Positions 54,911 through 64,000 of a DNA stretch of 64,000 nt are shown in pieces (positions within the stretch are counted from its first letter, which is position 1; the number at the start of each line of letters is the position of its first letter). The DNA comes from Sipunculus nudus. Taxonomy: Eukaryota > Annelida > Sipuncula > Golfingiida > Sipunculidae. The position numbers and the translations under genes are program-made. The notes below the pieces were generated by a model. The model saw nothing but the letters and a program-made list of their open reading frames with translations. It was not told the DNA's origin and did no database searches. The stretch lies in assembly GCA_026874595.1 (NCBI GenBank), contig CM049306.1, positions 59,094,019-59,158,018 on the forward strand, read 5' to 3'.

Positions 54911-57030
54911 TATAGCTAGGTTTCATATAGGTTTTGTGTGGAGAAGGCTATTGAGGAGTATAGAAACATTTTTACACAAATTTAGGCTGTAATAGTGCAG
55001 TCTTGGGCAGTTTTGGTGCTATTTTCAGTATTCATCATGTATTCACTGATTTTTTTCTATTTCAAAGATTTTAAGGTTAAAAAAAGGGTTCCCCTGCATC
55101 CCGCCCTAAATCCGCCCCTCAAATGAGGGAGTTTTAGGTGTTAACTTTAAGTTGTCTTGAGTGGTCCTTTAATCAGTACAGGGTTTTCCTGTTTCGTTTT
55201 GTTTTTTATTTCGTGAGCTATTTTTATTCACATCACCATATGTGTGCATGTCAGAGGTCCTGACACTAGACTGTGATAAGACTATCACTGAATTATAAAT
55301 ATCAAAGTTAAGATACATGCAACATGGTCCATATTTGTTCCTCTCATTCTTCTAGAGTCATGTAGGAACTGTATTCAGCCCAACAAGTTTTTGCGTTTGT
55401 AATTTTTTTCTGGTGCCGTTTGGTCTGTCTGTGTCTGTTCTCATTTTTTGTCACAGACTGCTGAATGCCACAGCCACCTGGTCCTAGCTTTCTTTCCGTT
55501 GAGTCTATATGGTAACACCATATGAATGGAGTTTTCAGCTGAGCTGACTGAAAGTAAACTGAGTTATAGTAATCGGTCAGTGTCCGTCGTCTGTCAGTCC
55601 GTCTGGCTGTCTGTCTGATAGACTGGTACGTTTTGACACCTTTGGACCTATAATCCTGTTACAGAATATCCAGAGAGACCAAGAAAAATCTCTTTGGAAA
55701 CCTGAAATTAGGTCACTGTGACCTATATCCTCCGATGAACCGTGACCTATAACCTCCGGGTGAACTAAACCCCATCCAGCGGGGCACTAGATTTTTGTGG
55801 TCACTGTAAAACGGGAAATTTCCACACATAATTAACATTCATTATTATTGAAACATTATATGATTAAACTGGAAACGAAAATTACCATAAGATGGCTGCC
55901 TGGCGGCCATATTGAATTTGTGACTGGTATGGAATTTGATAACGCACATCTATTCCTAGAACCCAAGCTTATAAGAATTCAAGGATATTATAATAACGTT
56001 TTAGGACGGTATTGGAGGAAATGAGAAAAAAAATCGTAGATGGCTGTTTATATTGGGTTTCTGACGGGTTTCAATTTGACCGATATATATCGAACATATG
56101 GGTATTTTTTAAAATTACAACAGTTGCTGGAAGTGCTCTAGAAAATGCACTCGAAAGAGCATGACGGATGCACCGACAGATGGATCAAATTTGTGTATTT
56201 TTTTTGTATAACCGACCACAATTTAAACGATAATGTATGCTCATTTAAGGGAGCAAAAATGTCTAGAAAAAAAATCCAATCAAGTCGGGGAAATGAGGGG
56301 GAGGCGGGACAACATTAAAATAAAATCGAACCCTGGGAAGCGGACAGGTGTCAGAAACCTCCCAGTTACCTTTATACTTCAAAGGTTACCGTAAACATGC
56401 GGTATTAGTACATATTCTAAAATCAAAATCGACCATCTGTCGGCATGAAGCAGCTGCTGTTACCTTTCAAACCGAAGCGTGTTGTCATGACATGTATGGT
56501 TACTATAAAACATCAATTTCGAGTCTGTACGTGAATAATGACCCTTAACGATATTTTAAGTATAAATCTTCACAGAATTCACGGCAATATAGAAGGTAAA
56601 AAGTAAAGGATTCATAAAAGGTGAGCGATTTGACACTATGATCAAATCCTTACACTACTGAAAGCATGCAATTCGTTGTATATGTACAGTGCCCACTTGG
56701 CTTAATTTGAGACGCAAGAAACACACCATTAGACACAGAGGAAGCCTGCCCTCAAATGATACGAAGACCTAACTGACAAGCGTTAAAAAGTAGACCCTAT
56801 CGGCCTGATTTGAATACCTGCGGAATCGGGATAAATACGGCTTTAGCAGCCTCAAGCTCCTGGTTGCAGGTCTTGTTATATACAAAACTGTTAATTGTTG
56901 ATGAGATGAATATAACCTGTTGGGCGATAGGCCTGTGATATTTCAATATTAAAGGATATTTTAATTTTCGGTGGTTGATTAAAATAGGTGAATCATCCAC
57001 CCCCACCCCCCGACCCTTGAAGATAAATCT
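54911..57030. other. Intergenic, no recognised gene
   Basis: A GTCTGTCAGTCCGTCTGGCT stretch near 55,590 resembles the satellite tetranucleotide tracts. Otherwise unremarkable. Confidence 0.4.
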
Positions 57031-57031
57031 C

Positions 57032-57033
57032 TA

Positions 57034-57117
<84 letters not shown>

Positions 57118-57121
57118 TGTT

Positions 57122-57154
<33 letters not shown>

Positions 57155-57166
57155 ATATATATATAA
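57032..57166. repeat. Compound (CT)n and (AT)n microsatellite
   Basis: (CT)n to about 57,068, then AT repeats broken by short interruptions to about 57,166. Confidence 0.9.
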
Positions 57167-57169
57167 ACG

Positions 57170-58035
57170 GTGACTGTTTCGATGTCATTTGTTTATTAAC
57201 TAAAGATGATAACTTGAACATATATAAAAACAGGTGAGAAAACACAGGCCTCACCGAACACCGGCCGTTCATTTTGTTTAAACCCACTTGTTCATGACAT
57301 GGAGGGACATAATATTCCTAACACATGCATTCAACAAGGTTTTGCAAAGGGCGTTTGCAACTAGTGGCATTTCAGCCTCCGTTCATATGCAACAAACCAC
57401 CTTAGGTTATACGTTTTTTGTTTACTGTGTACCATGATCACTAATAACTTGTGGTTAAAAAGCTCACGCATCCGTCACAGAGACGTTATAAAAACTTTTC
57501 TTATCAGGAATTATCAAGAGTTTATTATTATGTACACAGAATGAGCCAGAAATTACATAAATTATACAGAGATGGTAGGTTTTATACATTTCATTTATAT
57601 TATAATTGATGGTGGTACTAAATCATTGTCAGGCAACTCCTCTGATGTGAATGATGTCAATGGCGTCCTAAGGGGGTTATTTTCCAAATTATCCCATAAA
57701 TCCTCAGGAATATGACATTATTTTGGAAATTTCGCGTAGGCTGTATCGCAACGCCATCTGTCAGAAACGATTTTCACTGCATGGTATATCCAGCAGTATA
57801 TCCTGTTGTGTAAAGAATACATCATGTATTCATGTATATTCATGCCTCTCAGGTGTTCACCAGATGGCGTATTGATTGCTGAATCCTTGCTGAAGCTCTG
57901 GTGATTTGTTCACACATTTATCTTGATTATACTCAGAATATACAATAATACGTAAAACTTGCATCCGGCCTTTTGTATGTAAACTAGCCAGAGTTAGTGT
58001 AATAAAATGCCCCTGGGCTAAATCAAAATATGTTT
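57170..58035. other. Intergenic, no recognised feature
   Basis: AT-rich, no gene seen. Confidence 0.4.
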
Positions 58036-58036
58036 A

Positions 58037-58853
58037 CTATTCTGAAATTGATTTATAGCGTGGAAATGTGAAGAATATGAGCAAGGCACAAGTCCACAGG
58101 ACACATCCACTAAACAGACGGTCAGGTGGTCCTCTGCCTAGCTCTGTAGTAACCATAGTCTTGTCAGCTCTTCCTGAATACACAAACCAGGGAGATTTAT
58201 TGGCTGAATATAGCAATCCTCTAGCAGAAAATCTGATTCCGTTTCCGTCGTCAACCAGTCCACAACAATATGCATGAAACATGACCTCGGGCCTAAGCAG
58301 AACACCACACTGACGAACTCGGATTTCTTTGACAAATAACAGACCCCCGGCTGATACCTGCGCCCATAATCGATAACATTATTGGCCGACTGTAGGACAA
58401 AACCCACAGAGCCCGGTTTCACAAGGGACCATGTGTTTCTAACAGCAGTGAGGGACCAACGCAGACAGCACAGCACAGCCATCCAGCAACAGTTTCTGGA
58501 ATTTCATTAATGGTCGATTTTGGGGTGCAGGATGCAGCACTGCTTCGGGAAGATGGTGTACTGGACGTCTCAGTGTTAGCAGTTGATAAAATAACGTTTA
58601 AGCGAGTTACCGTCAAACACAGATGCGCCCGTTCTCAACGTGTTATCGAACAATACCACTACCCTTGGCAACCCGTCAAGAGAGGAAACCTCGCTCTAGT
58701 ATTTTATTTGGTGTTCTGCACACTACAACACGGTAACGGAACCGTCCGTGCTATAGTTCACATTCAACTCCGATGAAGCCATCAGGGCCGATGGATACCA
58801 CACTGTAGCAGACAGAGACAGTTCGTCCAACGCCACGCAACACGCGGCCAAGT
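58037..58853. other. GC-richer, exon-like island of unknown content
   Basis: The composition differs sharply from its AT-rich flanks. On the minus strand, open pieces are spread over frames: DELSLSATVWYPSALMASSE, then RVVVLFDNTLRTGASVFDG with two stops between, GSVGFVLQSANNVIDYGRRY, and CGVLLRPEVMFHAYCCGLVD leading to GNGIRFSARGLLYSANKSPW. Such frame-shifting would suit a decayed gene. On the plus strand it ends CCAAGTCAG followed by GTAATC, a donor-like border. Neither strand can be proven and no family is recognised. Confidence 0.35.
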
Positions 58854-58978
58854 CAGGTAATCACAAATACACATTTCGTCAAGTCGTAACATACCATATT
58901 CGGCTAATACTTTACTGTACTTATCTTCAAATGGAAATACCATGAGTATGAAAAAATATAATTTTTACGCAGCGCGTC

Positions 58979-59017
<39 letters not shown>

Positions 59018-59790
59018 ATTATTTTTATTTAATAATATGTATGTATATAAAAGTTAATTCTTATTATTTCATTATATATATAATATTATATAAGTATATG
59101 TTTACACCTATGTTATTATGATATATATATATATAATCAATATAATATATTAATATAATAAATATAATATGATAATAACAAATAAACTATAATAAATATA
59201 CTTATATTTATTGGCACCAATCGGTATGCGTTCTCTCCCCCCCCCCCTCTAAATTTCTTTATACTCTCTCTTTTTACTTCCTATTTCTATCTTTAATAAT
59301 TTTCTTCCCTTTCACTCACTCGAGAATGAGAATACTATTGATCATAGCTTGCATGCTAAAAATGAATTTGTTGAACTACAAATAAGAGCTCCCTCGACAC
59401 CGGATGTTAATTTTCACACCTTTAGGGTGTTGAATCACGGATGAAGATTTAATCGCCGGGAAAACAGTCAAAGTGGGCGGGGCTTATCTATAGGATACAC
59501 CCACCATGCACGACCTGGTTATAAAACAAGTGCCATACATACAAATACGTACAAAGACAGCTTTGTCACATAATCACGTACATAATTAACAGCAGATTGA
59601 CTTGGTACATACAACCAGAGTCAGGATTGTAAGGGTTACAGACAGCTTCGGCTGATGACACGAAAACTGTATTGTCTGTCACACACACGTGCGCGCACAC
59701 ACAAACACACTGATAAACCTGTTCTTACTGCAAACAAAATTGTTCACAGAGAACTTTTAAGCCATTCCCGTTTCACGGGGCGGCTAATAT
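58854..59790. other. Intergenic with AT microsatellites
   Basis: (AT)n at about 58,981-59,012 and AT-rich tracts to 59,170. A CA-rich patch lies near 59,680-59,710. No gene. Confidence 0.45.
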
Positions 59791-59859
59791 ATATGGGTTA
59801 TGAATTTATTTCTGTATTCACCTACTAAGGTATACCTTATGCAAAACGATCGATTTCAA

Positions 59860-60365
59860 TGTTTTGCCCCTTTAGGTCCTTCCGCCATTTTCTGTTTTTG
59901 CTTTATCCCCAAAATGGATGATTTTCAAAACCTGACTTTGGGCACACTATTAGTCTTTGTCATAGATTTGCAACTGATATTTATTTTGACCTTGGCCTTA
60001 TTTCTAAGGTCGTACATACTTTTCCGCCAGAGATCGTTTCTACTCGAAACGAATCTCTTCTGTTTGGGCACTGTGGGACTACTTGTCTCTACTAACAAAA
60101 TTTAAAATCAAAATTTGTTTTATTTCAAGGAAACACCTTCTGTTAACATTTCACATGCACAGGTTTACAAAATATTGCTTACTCCTTAAAGTCCTTACCA
60201 TAAAACCACCCATGATTATGTTATTTGCCTTGAAACAATTCTTATCAAACCCACTTCAACGGACTACATTGTCCACTGCACAACATTTATGCCTATATAC
60301 GCCGGTGGTGTATTCAGAAGCCCCGATGCCTTATGGGAGTTATGGTTTTGACTCCAACAATCCCT
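59860..60365 (+). mobile_element. Repeat family D, copy
   Basis: GATCGTTTCTACTCGAAACG, GGGCACTGTGGGACTACTTG, CAAGGAAACACCTTCTGTTA and GGTGGTGTATTCAGAAGCCC match 63.18-63.52 kb in the same orientation. Two overlapping 94-101-codon frames here are incidental. Confidence 0.65.
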
Positions 60366-60559
60366 AAACAGCAGAGTCGTACTCTTGTGAGTCCGAGTCT
60401 GCGCAGTTTGAGGTCGTACACTCCATAGCCGATTCCAAATAATCGTTTAGGTGAGGGCCCGAGAGGGGAGGGGGTGCGGAGGGGGTTGACTTGGGTCACT
60501 AGGCGATTGTTTTGTCTCAACTTGCGTTTTTACATCGAGTATATATATATATAGTATAT

Positions 60560-60765
60560 ATCAAATGTATCATCATTATATGTTGCCTTGAGTATACAGG
60601 CATGCGCATGTGAATGTAAACAGAAAGTGTTTCCTAGAAAATGAAGCCAATTTTGTTTTAATGTTCGACAGTGGAGATAAGTAGTCCAGGCAGTCTCACA
60701 GTGCCTGTCAAGAAGAGGTTCGTTTTGGATAAAACTGTCGATGGTGGAAAGGTGCAATTTACTCT
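60560..60765 (-). mobile_element. Repeat family D, inverted fragment
   Basis: On the minus strand: AACGAACCTCTTCTTGACAG, GGCACTGTGAGACTGCCTGG and TAGGAAACACTTTCTGTTTA, matching the middle of the family. Confidence 0.6.
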
Positions 60766-61384
60766 GTGTTCTTCTCCAATACAGGGGATACATCTATTGT
60801 CCTAGCCGGTGGCTATAGCCGGCTAACACTGGCTGTTACTGGTCCATACCGGTTAATGTAATGGTCATCTGACAAATCATTCATACAATATTCTTTATTA
60901 CTCAGGCTGTGATATACTGGTCATCTGACAAACCTTTCATAATGTATATTTTTACAAATGGGGCTTTAAAGTAGTGGCTGTTAAATAAGTTTACCAGCAA
61001 AAGGCCTAACTCTGGACTAATTCAGTGAATCATGTGGTTGCCTAGATGGACAGGTGGAAGCGGGACAGTATGTGACCAAACTTAATTAGTCTTCATTTGA
61101 TCTTGAGCACACAACTGGATCCACTGTGTGGCTCCCTGATAATTATTGTTTTTTTTTACAGTACTGACTTGCATCATTAAAGGATGTTTACCTGATAACC
61201 CTGAGGTTAATTAAGTGTGAAAAATCAGAGTCAGTTTTGAGTCAATTTCAGACTTACCCGGACTTAAACCTCAAGCTAGCTTATTATTGCTGTATGTGTG
61301 ATCTTGACTTTTGATTATCAAAGATTTTCTGGTACAAAGCTTTAATACTGGGCCTTGGTGTGGGACATGAACTGTGATATTTAG
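60766..61384. other. Intergenic, no recognised feature
   Basis: Contains short GCCGGTGGCTATAGCCGGC symmetry near 60,806-60,824; a related GCCGGCTAAAGCCGG lies near 62,069. Confidence 0.35.
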
Positions 61385-61387
61385 GCA

Positions 61388-61620
61388 AAAAAAGATATGG
61401 TTCTCAAGCACGTTTTTTCATAAATCAATGCGGGCGGGCGGTCTTTTATTTTTGACCTTTTTCGTATGTTTCGATAAAAATGTCATATGATCAGGAAAAA
61501 CATGAAAATACCCATTTTTTTCTGCTAAACAGGTAAAAGCACTACATACATTTCGGTGCGGGGGGGGGGATTAAAATCGACGCAGGCGATGCCTAAGAAC
61601 CCTTACCTTTTAATTTGTTT
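61388..61620 (+). mobile_element. Repeat family C, copy 2
   Basis: ATGGTTCTCAAGCAC, GTTTCGATAAAAATGTCATA, a 10-base G run, TTAAAATCGACGCAGGCGA and TGCCTAAGAACC. Parallel to 42.74-43.02 kb. Confidence 0.7.
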
Positions 61621-62960
61621 GACCTTGGTGATAGGCCGCCAAGTTGGTGGCCTGCTATCACCACAGAGAGATTCTTAAAAGACTGGCACAGTGAAGCACC
61701 TTATGTGTGACATTAATCATTGAACTTATTATGTCATTTGATAAGTCAAACATTTGTACAAACTGTAATCTTTACAGTTAAAAGCATGCATATTACTGCT
61801 CTAAGTTAACCTTGGTTCCCCTTGCAGTATCATTACTACTTTGCTAAATTGGTATATTTTCATTTTATTTGTGTCATAATCCTTGACCTTGTGTCATTTT
61901 AAATAATTTACTTTAGTATTTCCTGGTACAATGAACAAGCTTGTATAACAACAAAAACATTTGAAAAATAATTCTGTTGTTGTTTATAAGTTTCGGGGCA
62001 TGTTTAATTCAGTTGAGGAGTATAAGCCAAAAATAGCCAGTATTGCCTCTTTTGAAGTATTGACCGGGCCGGCTAAAGCCGGTTTCAGCCAGCGGTTAAA
62101 GCCGGGGATGGCTCTTACCGGCCAAACCTGGTATTATCCGATACGTACACTGAGAGAGAGAGAGAGGGGGGGGGGGGGGAGAGAAAGAGCTCTGTGTGAT
62201 TTTAACCTTTTGAACAAAGGAAATTATTCAGATAAACACGAAAGAGAAGTGGTGTCAAAACCATTTTTTTTATCAGCGACAATTAAGCTCCCGCGTATCT
62301 GTCTGCTCAGCCAGTGATTAGTACCCCCATTATCCCTCCAATCACGCAGACCTTCCGTGCTCAGGCTCGTATTCTTACACTCCGGTAATTAGGATAATGA
62401 GCAACATACAGCCAAGCTGGCTCACCCAGTCTGCACAGCGGCTTTTTCTTCCTCTATATGAGGAGATACTTAGTAATGACAGCTGATTCTTGGGAAAATT
62501 CTATGGAAATGTCGCGGCAGAGGCCGGGCACCATTCAAAAAAGGATTTTCCGCAGTCAAGACTGTTAGACAGATTTAAAGGGGGGAGGGGGATAATACAA
62601 TAATTATGGTTTAAATATTATTTAAATATGCAAAATATTTATTTTAAAATATATTTAAACTTTTAAATTTATTGATCAATGACTTTCTTAAAGTTATATA
62701 GATTTTAAATATTATGATTATATTGAAGACACAATAATTACGAAATGACCTGAAATGTTAATTATTTTATGAAAATCTATCTAAAAAGCTAAAGCTACAG
62801 TAATTATAATTTTACATTTGCACGAATGGAATTGATAACATTGTCAATAATAGATATATATGTAATTTAATTTTTATGATATACTGAATAAAAAATATGT
62901 TTCAAACATAATTGAAAATCCTAATAAAAGTTATACTTTTTAAAATCCAGATATAATGAT
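61621..62960. other. Intergenic, no recognised gene
   Basis: A GA-rich tract with a G run lies at about 62,150-62,185. The rest is AT-rich. Confidence 0.4.
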
Positions 62961-62969
62961 TTTATGACA

Positions 62970-63640
62970 GATATCTCTATTGGACGTGTTTAGATTGCGA
63001 ATGGTGGCCATTTTGTACCCACCCCCATCCGGTATAAACACGTGGGAATAAACCAAACGGATGTACTTTGTAACGTGCCATATGGGATCGGTGCTTTTAT
63101 AAAAAATAGGTCCAAGGGCTTATCTTTATATAACAGGCGTCATATATCGGAAAAGGCCCCTTTAAAACATGTTGAGGGACCGTGGCCATCTTTCCGACAA
63201 ATGTCGTTTCTACTGAAAACGAGCTTCCTATCTGGCATTGTGGAACAGCCGGGACTACCTGTCTCAACCGTAAAATTTACATATTAAAATCAATGTATGT
63301 TACATTTCAAAGAAACATCTTCTGTTTACATATCACGAGTATACCTACATATTATTACTTATATCGTTAAATCCTTACCAAAAGGATACAGCCATGTTTA
63401 TGTAAATTACCTTGCAACCCTTATCCAATATATCTGAACGGACTACATTACCCCCTTCATCTATACCTACGTCGCTGGTGTATTTAGAAGCCCCAATGCA
63501 TTGTGGTTGGCGGATTACGAAGCCCATAAACCCTTAGCAACCATTATCCAACATGGACAACATTACCCTCTTCACTACATCTATACCTACGTAGCTGGTG
63601 TATTTAGAAGCCCCGGTGCATTGTGGGTGGCGGATTTCAA
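62970..63640 (+). mobile_element. Repeat family D, longest copy
   Basis: It includes the 5' part shared with 46.93-47.09 kb (CCAAACGGATGTACTTTG, GGGATCGGTGCTTTTATA) and the 3' part shared with 59.86-60.37 kb. The 3' block TAGCTGGTGTATTTAGAAGC is present twice (about 63,472 and 63,593), showing local duplication. The 81-codon frame beginning GINQTDVLCNV partly agrees with one in the 47-kb fragment. Confidence 0.65.
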
Positions 63641-64000
63641 AGCCCTGAAAACCTAGGCATTCCTGATCCTACATATCTGAACGTATTACATAATCCTCTT
63701 CACTACATTCATACAACAAACGCTACCCAGCAGAACCGTACTCATAGCAAACAGTAGACAATTGATTATAAGACGTGGAGTTATGGCATTAAATCGTAGA
63801 CTATCGCATACAATATGCCTATTGTCGGTCAATGACAATTGCATGCAGGGATCGTGTTGTGTTATTGGTAAACCTGCGCAACGACATGGAAATTCCTGCA
63901 GCAAATCGTACGATTTCACAGCATATCGCAAAGTAGAAAACATATCCTGCTTTTTAGGGTGTTTTTCGCAAGCTTTTGTCTGCTTCAGCGCTTCATATTT
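63641..64000. other. Right edge, no recognised feature
   Basis: No gene; a minus-strand 85-codon frame has no support. Confidence 0.35.

Noticed and set aside
59800-60105. 101-codon plus-strand frame with hydrophobic stretch
   Set aside because: Overlaps dispersed repeat family D, whose other copies do not keep this frame.
1-64000. CRISPR arrays, phage or bacterial operons
   Set aside because: No regularly spaced identical repeats with unique spacers and no bacterial gene architecture; the window is eukaryotic.

Overview
This is animal nuclear DNA. It is AT-rich, its genes are split by GT-AG introns, and it is crowded with diverse transposon remnants. No bacterial, phage or CRISPR feature was seen. 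The repeat content fits a lophotrochozoan, most likely a bivalve mollusc: tandem cores with tetranucleotide CAGA stretches, many short inverted-repeat elements, and modules rich in AGGTCA or GGCGCC. That placement is inference, because no species-specific marker was identified.

Four protein-coding genes can be assembled exon by exon with consistent splice phases. (1) The minus strand, about 16.1 kb down to the left edge, carries the 5' part of ISY1, a spliceosome (NineTeen/XAB2 complex) factor. Five coding exons between 8.18 and 1.53 kb are clear, including a 23-nt exon. The start codon probably sits alone at the end of an exon at 16.1 kb, and the 3' part lies outside the window. (2) The minus strand, 21,220 to 18,144, carries a three-exon gene for a 294-residue C3HC4 RING protein, a probable E3 ubiquitin ligase. 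(3) The plus strand, 21,776 to 35,526, carries a seven-exon BTB-BACK-Kelch gene of 726 residues, a probable CUL3 substrate adaptor. (4) The plus strand, 37,158 to 40,746, carries a two-exon rolling stone-like multi-pass membrane protein of 365 residues. Genes 2 and 3 are divergent and share a 555-bp intergenic promoter with three perfect TGACGTCA palindromes, so two ubiquitin-pathway genes of different E3 classes may be co-regulated.

A fifth candidate, 44,639 to 45,394 (+), is an open frame of 251 residues in GC-rich DNA. It has an 8-residue tandem repeat and a tryptophan/tyrosine/arginine-rich block, and I recognise no family. A GC-richer, exon-like island at 58.04 to 58.85 kb remains unassigned.

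The rest is introns and intergenic DNA filled with mobile elements. ISY1 introns hold a 338-bp tandem repeat (left edge), a roughly 150-bp CAGA satellite (3.1-4.2 kb), a GGCGCC mosaic bounded by 14-bp inverted repeats (5.96-7.64 kb), and several inverted-repeat elements (8.47, 10.58, 13.23 and 15.17 kb). The BTB-Kelch gene contains a LINE 3' end (32.3-32.9 kb), a small duplication carrying the first bases of its own third exon (28.9-29.1 kb), and a short element in its 3' UTR (35.65 kb). From 45.4 kb to the right edge I see no recognisable gene, only dispersed repeat families, microsatellites and tRNA-derived SINE-like pieces. Most of those families have other copies elsewhere in the window.
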